This document shows, in pieces, positions 47,864 to 56,705 of a DNA stretch of 64,000 nt. The notes beneath the pieces were generated by a model that was not told where the DNA came from, searched no databases, and worked only from the letters and a program-made list of their open reading frames with translations. The stretch's first letter is position 1, and the number at the start of each line of letters is the position of its first letter. The DNA is from Pseudomonadota bacterium (GTDB lineage Bacteria > Pseudomonadota > Gammaproteobacteria > Steroidobacterales > Steroidobacteraceae): assembly GCA_021816775.1 (NCBI GenBank), contig JAKAXA010000013.1, forward strand, positions 1 through 64,000. Reading direction: 5' to 3'. The translations under genes were made by a program, and so were the position numbers.

Positions 47864-48550
47864 TCAATGCATGTGGCGGCGGAGCCGGTCCACATCGGTC
47901 ACCGTCACTTCGTCCCCGGCGACCTCGATCAGACCCTCATCGGTGAGACTGCGCAGTGTCCGCGAGAGCGTCTCCGGCGTGACGGCCACGTGCGCCGCAA
48001 TCACCACCTTGCGTGTCGGGAGAGTCACGGTGAATCGGCCACCAGCATCGGACGGGACAAGCCCCAGCAGATAGTGCACGACCCGGTAGCGGCTGTTCTG
48101 CAGCGCCAGCGTCTCGATCTCGTCCCAGTGGGCCTGGATGCGCCGAGTCATCTGCGCCATCACTGCCCGGCAGGTGGCGAACGATTCCTGCAGGATTCCG
48201 AGGAAGGTTTCGCGGTCGAACGCGACCAGTTCGGCCGCCTCCACCGCTTCCCCCGAGACCGGATATCGCGGCGCATCCATGAACAGGATGCTCTCGGCGA
48301 ACGTCTGTGCGGGGCGGATCAGCCGCATGACCTTCTCATCACCCTCCGGTGAGAGGCGATAGAGCTTCACGCAGCCGCTGCGCAGCAGGAAGAACTGCCC
48401 CGCCGCATCCCCGTGACTGAAGAGCGGCTCGCCTGCGGCCAGCCGCCTCGCAGCGGCCGTCGCCAGCAGCCGCGCCTGCTGCGCCTCGGTCAGCGCACAG
48501 AAGAGGTAGTGGTGGCGCAGCTCACGCGCCAGCGCGCTGTCGGCCTGCAT
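47864..48550 (-). CDS. Crp/Fnr (Dnr-like) transcriptional regulator
   Basis: cNMP-binding-like N-terminus 'GEPLFSHGDAAGQFFLLRSGCVKLYRLSPEGDEKVMRLI' and HTH 'KVVIAAHVAVTPETLSRTLRSLTDEGLIEV'. Confidence 0.9.
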   Translation of the reverse strand: MQADSALARELRHHYLFCALTEAQQARLLATAAARRLAAGEPLFSHGDAAGQFFLLRSGCVKLYRLSPEGDEKVMRLIRPAQTFAESILFMDAPRYPVSGEAVEAAELVAFDRETFLGILQESFATCRAVMAQMTRRIQAHWDEIETLALQNSRYRVVHYLLGLVPSDAGGRFTVTLPTRKVVIAAHVAVTPETLSRTLRSLTDEGLIEVAGDEVTVTDVDRLRRHMH

Positions 48551-48673
48551 GATGATTCCGGTGTATCCGCCATGAAGTGGTGATTGGCGTCATCAGGGTG
48601 AATGGGCGCCAAAGCTATACCAGCGCGAGGCCGAGCGGCAAGCTGCGCTCCGCGGCCCGTGGGCGGCGCCCTT

Positions 48674-48687
48674 GACGGCCATCAAGG
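48674..48687. promoter_or_regulatory. FNR/DNR-like box TTGACGGCCATCAA
   Basis: One mismatch to TTGAT-N4-ATCAA, about 66 bp upstream of fdxA. Confidence 0.55.
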
Positions 48688-48752
48688 CGCACAGATTGCC
48701 CTGACCGCTATGGTTTGCGCCTCGAGCCGCGCAGCGCGGCACGGAGGCCGCT

Positions 48753-49076
48753 GTGGCCCACGTCGTCACTGAAAACTGCATCAAATGCAAGTACACCGAT
48801 TGTGTCGAAGTATGCCCCGTGGACTGCTTCCATGCCGGCCCCAACATGCTGGTGATCGACCCGGACGAATGCATCGACTGCACCCTGTGCGTCCAGGAGT
48901 GCCCCGCCGAGGCGATCTTCCCCGAGGATGAGGTGCCGCCGAGCCAGAACCACCTCTTCGAGCTCAACAGGCAGCTTGCCCGCAAGTGGCCCGTGCTCGC
49001 GCAGAAGATTCCCGCGCCCGACGATGCCGAGCAATGGGACGGCGTGCCCGAGAAGCTGCCGCTGCTGCAGCGATGA
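48753..49076 (+). CDS. fdxA: FdxA-type 7Fe ferredoxin
   Basis: '[55 protein letters not shown]'. Confidence 0.95.
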   Translation: MAHVVTENCIKCKYTDCVEVCPVDCFHAGPNMLVIDPDECIDCTLCVQECPAEAIFPEDEVPPSQNHLFELNRQLARKWPVLAQKIPAPDDAEQWDGVPEKLPLLQR

Positions 49077-49266
49077 GCGCGCGGCACGCAAAGCCGCACC
49101 GCCGCTCGGCGGTAGTGCCGATCGCCGCGCCTTCGACCCCGCTGGCACTTCTACCTATTCACCCTCGGATGCCCCTCCGGGAATTATTCTCGTACCACGA
49201 CATACAGGCGCCCACACCGGCAGCGATTCTCACCCGCAGCACGGCGTCCTTGCGAGGAGTGCGTAG

Positions 49267-51603
49267 ATGACAGACCCAGTCACAATGTCCGCAGCGAGCC
49301 ACGAAGACGGCGTCGGCAACGTCCTCAAGTGGGTGCTGCTTGCGGTCGCTGTCGTGACGTTCGCGCTGTTTGGCTGGGCGACCAGCCGCACCTACCAGCT
49401 CGCCCCGCCCACCCCGGCGCGCTTCCTCGCGCCCAACGGCGCGACCGTGCTCACGGCGGCAGACATCGAGGCGGGCAAAGCCGGCTTCCAGCGCGCCGAC
49501 CTCATGGACTACGGGAGCCTCTACGGCATGGGCTCCTATTTCGGTGAAGACTACACGGCCGCGAACCTCGTCAAGCTCGCCGCGCTCACCGAGCAGAGCC
49601 TCGCCATGGAGCGATTTGGCAAGCCCTACCGGGCGCTCTCGCCGGGCGATCGCTATGAGGTCAGGACGGCGATGCGCCAAGCGTTGCAGGGCATCGATCT
49701 GACGCAGTCCGTCGTATCGCTGCCGGACGCGGTGGCGCGATCGATCGCGGCGCTGCGTGCTCAGATCGCGAGCGCCCTGCTCAAGCCGGACTATGCCAGG
49801 GGCTGGACGCAGGCTCACAGCCTCGATGCCGCCAGCGCCGCGCAGACCGCCGATTTCCTGATCTACTCGTCGATCACGACGGTCGCCCGCCGCCCCGGCG
49901 GTGTGGCCTCCCGGACGCAGAACTGGCCGTACGAGCCTCTGGTCGGCAACACTCCCACGACCAGCACATTCATCTGGACGTGGGTCAGCTTCTGCTTCAC
50001 TTTCTTCGCCTTCGGCGCAGTGATCTTTCTGTATGAGCGCTATATCCACGGCCCCGACCCGGGGATCATGGAGCCGGTTCTGGCGTTGCGGCCGCTGACG
50101 GCGAGCCAGCGGCGCATCGGCAAGTACTTCCTGGCGGTCGCGGCAGTGCTGCTGCTGCAAATCCTCGCCGGCACCGTGATGGCGCACTACTACACCGACC
50201 GCAGCAGCTTCTACGGCATTCCCGTCGATCGGTTCCTGCCGTTCAACTTCGCCCGCGACGTGCACATCCAGACCCCGATCGTCTGGATCGGCCTGTCGTG
50301 GATCGGCGCCGGGCTGTTTCTCGCGCCGATCATCGGGCGCGCCGAGTCCAGGGGGCAGGCCTGGCTGCTCGATGCGCTCTTCTGGGTGACGGTCGCGATC
50401 GTCGTTGGCGCGCTCGCCGGCAATTACCTCGACATCATGGGCTATCTGCACAAGGGCTGGTTCTGGTTCGGGCAGCAGGGCCTGTCCTACATCCAGCTCG
50501 GCCGGGCCTGGCAGATCGGCTTCTTCGCGGGCCTGGCGATCTGGAGCGCACTGATGTTCCGGGCGTTGTGGCCGAGCCGCGCAGCGATGCGCACCGCGAC
50601 GCGGGCCTTCTGGTGCGGAGCGATCCGCCTGGAGCACCTGCTGTGGGCCTCCACGGCCAATATCGCGCTGCTTTACGCATTCGGCATGATCCCGCTCACC
50701 GGGATCGAGAAGTCCTTCACCATCACCGATTTCTGGCGCTGGTGGGTGGTGCACCTGTGGGTCGAGCAGTCCTTCGAGTTCTTCGCCGCCGCCGTGAGCG
50801 CCTACCTGCTGATGGCCACCGGGCTGGTCTCGCGTCAGCTGTCCGAACGGGCGGTGTATCTGGAGCTGATTCTGATCTTCCTCGGCGGCGTGCTCGGCAC
50901 GGGACACCACATGTACTGGGTCGGCGAGCCCGGCCTGTGGGTTGCGGTCGGTTCGATGTTCTCCTTCATCGAGGTGCTGCCGCTTCTGCTGCTGGTCATC
51001 GAGGCGTTGCAGCAGCACCGTCTCATCAAGGCCGCGGGCAGCTTCCCGTACGGGCTCGCCTACCTCTACGTGATGGGGGCCGCGTTCTGGAACTTCGTCG
51101 GCGCCGGAGTCTTCGGCGGCGGCACGCTGAACGCACCGCTCGTCAACTATTACGAGCACGGCACCTTCCTCACCCTCAATCACGCCCACACCGCGCTGTT
51201 CGGCGCTTTCGGCCTGCTCGGCATCGGGCTCATCTACTTCTGCCTGCGCTACGCCGCTGGCGAGCAGCACGCCTTCAGCGAGAAGGCCGGCCGCTGGGCC
51301 TTCTGGCTGTACAATGGCGGGCTGGCGCTGTGGATCGTGTTCAATTTCTTCCCCATCGGCTGGCCGCAGCTCGCCGCGGTCTACGAACATGGCTATGCCT
51401 ACGCGCGCAGTCAGTCGTTCTATGCGACCACGACCTTGTGGCAATGGATGCGCATGCCCGGCGACATCGTGTTTGCCGCGGGCGCGCTGCTGATGGCGTG
51501 GGATTTCCTGGTCAAGCTGCGCCCGCTCCAGCGCCGCTCGGTCGCTCCCGTCACTCGCGGAGCAGCCCCGCTGGCGCGGCAGGCTCATAAGGAGGCGCGT
51601 TGA
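49267..51603 (+). CDS. norB: Quinol-dependent nitric oxide reductase (qNOR)
   Basis: 778 aa; N-terminal qNOR extension; His-rich helices 'WWVVHLWVEQSFEFFAAAV', 'GTGHHMYWVG', 'LNHAHTALFGAFG'. Confidence 0.93.
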   Translation: MTDPVTMSAASHEDGVGNVLKWVLLAVAVVTFALFGWATSRTYQLAPPTPARFLAPNGATVLTAADIEAGKAGFQRADLMDYGSLYGMGSYFGEDYTAANLVKLAALTEQSLAMERFGKPYRALSPGDRYEVRTAMRQALQGIDLTQSVVSLPDAVARSIAALRAQIASALLKPDYARGWTQAHSLDAASAAQTADFLIYSSITTVARRPGGVASRTQNWPYEPLVGNTPTTSTFIWTWVSFCFTFFAFGAVIFLYERYIHGPDPGIMEPVLALRPLTASQRRIGKYFLAVAAVLLLQILAGTVMAHYYTDRSSFYGIPVDRFLPFNFARDVHIQTPIVWIGLSWIGAGLFLAPIIGRAESRGQAWLLDALFWVTVAIVVGALAGNYLDIMGYLHKGWFWFGQQGLSYIQLGRAWQIGFFAGLAIWSALMFRALWPSRAAMRTATRAFWCGAIRLEHLLWASTANIALLYAFGMIPLTGIEKSFTITDFWRWWVVHLWVEQSFEFFAAAVSAYLLMATGLVSRQLSERAVYLELILIFLGGVLGTGHHMYWVGEPGLWVAVGSMFSFIEVLPLLLLVIEALQQHRLIKAAGSFPYGLAYLYVMGAAFWNFVGAGVFGGGTLNAPLVNYYEHGTFLTLNHAHTALFGAFGLLGIGLIYFCLRYAAGEQHAFSEKAGRWAFWLYNGGLALWIVFNFFPIGWPQLAAVYEHGYAYARSQSFYATTTLWQWMRMPGDIVFAAGALLMAWDFLVKLRPLQRRSVAPVTRGAAPLARQAHKEAR

Positions 51604-51605
51604 AC

Positions 51606-52844
51606 ATGCACGCTGAGTCTGACACCGGCGCCCGGCGGACGCTGCTGTCCTACGGATTCCGGCCGTTCTTTCTGGCAGCGGCGCTGTGGGCGGCGATCGC
51701 GCTCGCGCTGTGGATCACGATGCTCCTGACGGGGCTTGAGCTCCCGAGCCGCCTCGCTCCGCTCGACTGGCATATCCATGAGATGCTCTTCGGTTTCGTG
51801 CCGGCCGCGGTGGCGGGCTTTCTGCTGACTGCCATTTCCAACTGGACGGGCCGCCGTCCCGTGAGCGGCGCGCTGCTGGGGCTGCTCCTGAGTCTGTGGC
51901 TCCTGGGACGCCTTGATGAGCTGCTCAGCGCGTTCTTCCCCGCATGGCTTGCGATCGCCGCGGACCTCGCCTTCCCCTTCGCGCTCACCGCGGTCGTGGC
52001 CCATGAGATCATCGCATCGCGCAACCGGCGCAACTACCAGATGATCGCCCCGATTGCGGTGATCGCTCTGGCGCAGTTGCTCATGGATCTCGGCGCGCAG
52101 GGCGGTGTCACGGCGCTCACCGGCTACGGCTGGCGGCTCGGCCTGGTTGCGATTCTCATTCTGATCTCGGTGGTGGGCGGGCGCATCGTGCCGAGCTTCA
52201 CGCGCAACTGGCTGGCCGCGCGCGGGACGAACCGGCTGCCGCCGGCGGCCGGGCGGCTGGATCAGGTCTCCCTGGCGGCGCTGCATGCGGCACTCATGGC
52301 CTGGGTGCTCTTTCCGTCGGCGCGACTCACCGGAGTGGCGCTGCTAGCCGGCGCAGCGCTCAATCTGTGGCGCGTGCTTCGCTGGCGGGGCTCCGCGACA
52401 CGCTCGGAAGCGCTGCTCCTGGTCCTGCACGTCGGATATCTGTGGCTGGTCGCGGGTGTCGCCGCGCTGGGCGTCGCGATTCTCGATCCCGGCTTCCCGC
52501 TCGATGCCGCGATCCACTCGCTCACCGCTGGCGCAATCGGCACCATGATTCTCGCGGTCATGACCCGCGTCAGCCGCGGACACACGGGTCGAGCGCTCTC
52601 TGCGGATGGCGCCACCATTCTCATCTACGTGATGGTCATCCTGGCGGCTGCGGCGCGGATCACCGCGGCGCTCGTGCCCGTCGTTTGGGAAGAATTCCTG
52701 CTCGGGGCCGCCGCGCTGTGGATCGGCGCGTTTGGGCTGTTCGCGGTGCGCTACGGTCCGTTCCTGCTTCGGCGCCGAAGCGCGTCGGGTGCCGCGCAAG
52801 CCGTGGCCGTCCAGGTCCCGAGGACGGCTTCCAGCCCGCATTGA
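51606..52844 (+). CDS. nnrS: NnrS family protein
   Basis: 'LLSYGFRPFFLAAALWAAI', 'WHIHEMLFGFVPAAVAGFLLTAISNWTGR'. Confidence 0.9.
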   Translation: MHAESDTGARRTLLSYGFRPFFLAAALWAAIALALWITMLLTGLELPSRLAPLDWHIHEMLFGFVPAAVAGFLLTAISNWTGRRPVSGALLGLLLSLWLLGRLDELLSAFFPAWLAIAADLAFPFALTAVVAHEIIASRNRRNYQMIAPIAVIALAQLLMDLGAQGGVTALTGYGWRLGLVAILILISVVGGRIVPSFTRNWLAARGTNRLPPAAGRLDQVSLAALHAALMAWVLFPSARLTGVALLAGAALNLWRVLRWRGSATRSEALLLVLHVGYLWLVAGVAALGVAILDPGFPLDAAIHSLTAGAIGTMILAVMTRVSRGHTGRALSADGATILIYVMVILAAAARITAALVPVVWEEFLLGAAALWIGAFGLFAVRYGPFLLRRRSASGAAQAVAVQVPRTASSPH

Positions 52845-52979
52845 CCAGTCGCTGCGCAGGAGCCTTCATCGACGCCACCACGGCACACTCGCCCGCTTCG
52901 CGATGCCGGGCTCGTCCCCGCAACCCTCGCGACGATGCCGATCGCCGCTGCACCCAGCCGCAGCGGCTTCGCGGCTCAC

Positions 52980-53402
52980 TCAGGCGGCGCCGCGCAACTC
53001 GGCAAACAGGCCCTTCTCCTCCCGCTCGTGGTGGTGCTCCACCACGTGCTTTAAGGTCTTCTCCTCATCAAGCAGCGCGATCATCGCTGCAGCCGTCACC
53101 CCGAACCGGCGTGCGCGGGCCAATCGTTCCATGGCTTTGCGCACGAACTGCTCAATGCGGCGGTGTTCTGCCAGGTAGACCTCTGGTCCCCACCGGGATC
53201 GGCCGGCGCGGCAGTGCGCCAGCAGGTGCCGTTCCTCGAATTGCATGTGGGCTCGCAAGCGTTGCTCATACTCCACGAGCAGCTGCGCCGCCTGCGCCCA
53301 GCGGCGCTCCACCAAGGCCTCCTGATGTCGCGCGAACACTTCACCGAGGGCAAGATGTTGCGCAAGAAGGTCATCGATATGTCGGGCTGGCATCCTCATC
53401 AC
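52980..53402 (-). CDS. Hemerythrin-like domain protein
   Basis: 'LLAQHLALGEVF...QFEERHLL...EHRRIE...VVEHHHEREEKGLF'. Confidence 0.8.
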   Translation of the reverse strand: MMRMPARHIDDLLAQHLALGEVFARHQEALVERRWAQAAQLLVEYEQRLRAHMQFEERHLLAHCRAGRSRWGPEVYLAEHRRIEQFVRKAMERLARARRFGVTAAAMIALLDEEKTLKHVVEHHHEREEKGLFAELRGAA

Positions 53403-53423
53403 CCCGGGAAAGCAGGCTCTCTC

Positions 53424-53684
53424 TCAAATGACGCCGTCTCCGGCGAGCCACTCCTGAAATTCGCGCATCGAGTTCTCGAACTGCGGCTTGTAGGAGGGAT
53501 CACAGGCGTGGCTCCTCGGGTCGCGTACAGTGTCGCGATAAATAGCAAGCGTACGCACGACCCAGGCACGTGCCGCCTCCGAACCATCGCGTCGCACCAG
53601 AAACGCGATCCGGTCGAATTCGGATCGCGGCTCGAGATGGGAACATCGCAGGGGCGATCCCATCCGGCCGATCCCTGCGCTCAC
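53424..53684 (-). CDS. Hypothetical protein
   Basis: 86 aa ORF between same-strand genes. Confidence 0.45.
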   Translation of the reverse strand: MSAGIGRMGSPLRCSHLEPRSEFDRIAFLVRRDGSEAARAWVVRTLAIYRDTVRDPRSHACDPSYKPQFENSMREFQEWLAGDGVI

Positions 53685-53812
53685 GGATCAGCTGCCGCGA
53701 GTCCCCGATCCCTGGGGAACGCTGCGCGCAACGAACCGTGCTGCGCTCGTGTCGGGCAGCGCATTGAGCTTCATGTTCAAGCCCGCCGGACCACCTGACC
53801 CGTGGCAGTGAG

Positions 53813-54196
53813 TCATCCTGGCCCCGCCGAGGCGCCATGCAGCTGCGTTGTGCCCGCCTGACAGACCCCGGCCTCCTCCATGGCCGACAGCGCGACAATG
53901 GAGTGCGCGTAGGCGCCTCCGGCGCGCATTTCCGCCGCAACCCAGATCGCTTCCATGATCTCCTCTGGCCGCGCGCCATGCCTGAGCGCCGCTTGGGTAT
54001 GCCCGCGGATGCAATAGGGGCATTGCGTCACATGCGCCACGGCGACGGCGATCAACTGCTTCGTTTTGGTCGGTAGCGCGCCGTCTGCGAATACCTCGCG
54101 GCTGAATGCCTCAAACGCCTGCTCGGCTTTCGGGGCGAGCGTGCGCCGCTGCGCGCTCCATTTCGGTGCGGAGCTCGGATAGACAGACTCGCTCAT
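53813..54196 (-). CDS. Carboxymuconolactone decarboxylase / AhpD-like protein
   Basis: 'LPTKTKQLIAVAVAHVTQCPYCIRGHTQAALRHGARPEEIMEAIWVAAEMRAGGAYAHS' (CxxC-H). Confidence 0.9.
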   Translation of the reverse strand: MSESVYPSSAPKWSAQRRTLAPKAEQAFEAFSREVFADGALPTKTKQLIAVAVAHVTQCPYCIRGHTQAALRHGARPEEIMEAIWVAAEMRAGGAYAHSIVALSAMEEAGVCQAGTTQLHGASAGPG

Positions 54197-54288
54197 ACGC
54201 GTTCTCCTCCATGGGGGGATCTGCCGGGGAGGCTGTGACTTCAATCCCGCGCAGGCAGAGAGCTTGCGCAACCGGCGCGGATACTGCC

Positions 54289-54302
54289 TTGACCGGTATC
54301 AA
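54289..54302. promoter_or_regulatory. FNR/DNR-like box TTGACCGGTATCAA
   Basis: One mismatch to TTGAT-N4-ATCAA, between divergent ahpD-like and NDH-2 genes. Confidence 0.55.
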
Positions 54303-54515
54303 GGGCAGCGGCGCTGCTCAGCGGGTCGATGCACCGAACATGGCGCTGCGGGTACCACCATGACCGGTCGAATCCTGGAATTGTTCCAGAAGCGGGACAC
54401 CTCGGCGCCTCGCGCGCACCGATGGCGCAATGAACTCGCAAACGAGGCCGGGGACGGGTTGATATCCGCACAGTTACCGATGGCGCTCGACCCGGGTCCG
54501 GTGGCTGAATGACGA

Positions 54516-56069
54516 GTGCGTACGCGAACCTTGAGGGGACCGGCCGACAGCGCTGCGCGTGAGGCGATGATTTCACACACTCGAGACGAGCCGACGCTCA
54601 TGACGGCCGCGGATGACCCCGCGCGATCCGAGCATGAGGCGCCGAGTCCGCGCAAAGCGGACGGCCCAGCCGGTCAGGATCCGGCGGCACGCCCGAGCGC
54701 GAGCGACCCACAGCATGCGCCCGCCACGGCGGTATCCCCAGGTCCACCCGCACGCCGCACGCAGCCGCACAAGATCGTCATTGTCGGTGGTGGCGCGGGT
54801 GGCTTGGAGCTCGCCACGATGTTGGGCGACAAGTTCGGCAAGCGAGGACGTGCGCGCATTGAGCTCATTGACCGGGAGCGCACGCACCTGTGGAAGCCGC
54901 TGCTGCACGAGGTCGCGGCCGGCAGCATGGACCTGAGCGTCCACGAGCTGAGCTATCTCGCCCAGTCCCACTGGCATCACTTCCGATTCCGGCTGGGACA
55001 GATGATCGGCCTCGACCGAGCGCGGCGCGAGGTGCATGTCGCTTCCGTGCTCGATGAGGCCGGCGCGCAGATCACCGCCGAGCGCCTCTACACCTATGAC
55101 ACCCTGGTCATCGCGGTGGGCAGTCTGACCAATGACTTCGGCACCCCGGGCGTCAAGGAGCACGCCATTGCGCTCGAGACCACCGCCTCGGCGGCGCGCT
55201 TCCACCGCCGTCTGGTCGATTCCCTGATCCGTGCCCACGACCAGCGCGAGCCGCTGCGGCCGCCGCAGCTGCAGGTCGCGATCATCGGCGCGGGCGCCAC
55301 GGGCGTCGAGCTGGCAGCGGAGCTGCACAACACCACCCGCGATCTGGTGTCCTTCGGGCTGGACCGGATCGACCCGGACGAGGACATCCAGCTCATTCTG
55401 ATCGAAGCCTCACCACGAATCCTGCCGGCGTTGCCCGAGAGACTCTCCGATGCCGCCGCGTCACTGCTCGGCAAGCTTGGCGTACGGCTGCGCACCGGCG
55501 CGCGCGTCGCCGAAGTCATGAAGGACGGCGTCAGACTCGCGGACGGTCAATTCATTCCCGCGGAGCTGGTGGTCTGGGCGGCCGGCGTCAAGGCGCCGGA
55601 TCTTCTTCGGGATCTCGATGGGCTCGAGACCAATGGAGTGAACCAGCTGATCGTGGGCGCGACTCTGCAGACCAGCCGCGATGAGAATGTCTTCGCCATC
55701 GGCGACTGCGCCGCCTGTCCGTGGCTCGGCAGAGAGGGCAATGTTCCGCCGCGCGCCCAGGCGGCGCACCAGCAGGCCGCTCACATGGTCAAGCAGATGC
55801 AACGGCGTTTCGGCGGGAAGCCCCTGCTGCCCTACCGCTACCGCGACTTCGGCTCCCTCGTGTCCTTGGGCCGGCACAGCACGGTCGGCAATCTGATGGG
55901 CGCGCTGGTCGGCGGAAACCTGATGCTCGAGGGTTACTTCGCCCGGCTGATGTACCACTGGCTGCGCAAGATGCACGAGCTCGCGCTGCATGGCCCCACG
56001 AAGGTGACCCTGGATACGCTGGCCAGGCTGATCACCCGACGAACGGAGCCGCACGTCAAGCTGCATTGA
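54516..56069 (+). CDS. Type II NADH dehydrogenase-like NAD(P)/FAD oxidoreductase
   Basis: 'HKIVIVGGGAGGLELATMLGDKFG', 'VAIIGAGATGVELAAEL', 'VFAIGDCAACP'; start uncertain. Confidence 0.88.
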   Translation: MRTRTLRGPADSAAREAMISHTRDEPTLMTAADDPARSEHEAPSPRKADGPAGQDPAARPSASDPQHAPATAVSPGPPARRTQPHKIVIVGGGAGGLELATMLGDKFGKRGRARIELIDRERTHLWKPLLHEVAAGSMDLSVHELSYLAQSHWHHFRFRLGQMIGLDRARREVHVASVLDEAGAQITAERLYTYDTLVIAVGSLTNDFGTPGVKEHAIALETTASAARFHRRLVDSLIRAHDQREPLRPPQLQVAIIGAGATGVELAAELHNTTRDLVSFGLDRIDPDEDIQLILIEASPRILPALPERLSDAAASLLGKLGVRLRTGARVAEVMKDGVRLADGQFIPAELVVWAAGVKAPDLLRDLDGLETNGVNQLIVGATLQTSRDENVFAIGDCAACPWLGREGNVPPRAQAAHQQAAHMVKQMQRRFGGKPLLPYRYRDFGSLVSLGRHSTVGNLMGALVGGNLMLEGYFARLMYHWLRKMHELALHGPTKVTLDTLARLITRRTEPHVKLH

Positions 56070-56141
56070 CGCCCCGCTCCACCGCGGCGCGCACAGCGGC
56101 GCCGAGCGGCGCGCCGGGTCACCCCCGCGGCCGGCCCGCGC

Positions 56142-56645
56142 CTACGGGCTGATCTGCACCTCGATCGGTGTAGTGCCCCGCAGCGTCGCGAGGATCACGC
56201 AGTAGCGCTCCGCAGTCCGCACCAGCCGTTCGCGGGCAGCCTGATCCGCCGAGCTGTCGAGCTCGAAGCGCAGCGTGATGCGTTGGATTCCGACCGGGAC
56301 CGTCTTGTCGACGGCGAGCGTGCCGCGCGCATCCCAGACCCCTTCGGCAACGATCCGCCCGCCCGTGACCGCAACCCCCGTGGCGGTGGCGACGGCAAGC
56401 AGCGTGACCCCGGCGCACGCCGCAAGAGCCTCGAGCAGCATGTCCGCGGAACAGGCCGCCGCTCCGGTGCCGCCGGTTGCAGGGTGCAGGCCGGCGACGC
56501 TCGGGCGGTCCGGCACGAGCCGCACGGCGAGGGAGGCGGGCTCGAGACTCACCTCGATTCGCGAAGTGACGAGCGCCGAGTCCGGCGTGGATCGATACGC
56601 CTGCTTGATGGGCGTCTGCAGCGCCCGTAGTTCGTCAGCATTCAT
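56142..56645 (-). CDS. OsmC family protein
   Basis: 'ACSADMLLEALAACAGVTLLAVATATGVAV' OsmC signature. Confidence 0.85.
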   Translation of the reverse strand: MNADELRALQTPIKQAYRSTPDSALVTSRIEVSLEPASLAVRLVPDRPSVAGLHPATGGTGAAACSADMLLEALAACAGVTLLAVATATGVAVTGGRIVAEGVWDARGTLAVDKTVPVGIQRITLRFELDSSADQAARERLVRTAERYCVILATLRGTTPIEVQISP

Positions 56646-56705
56646 CGCGGCCGCTCCACTTCAGTAACACCTCGGCGCACAGCACGCGGGCGGGTTTGCG
56701 CCGGT

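Noticed and set aside
49159-51588. 809-aa minus-strand ORF opposite norB
   Set aside because: Antisense mirror ORF in high-GC coding DNA; composition (Arg/Glu/Gln/Asp-rich, no domain pattern) is artefactual while the + strand is clearly qNOR.
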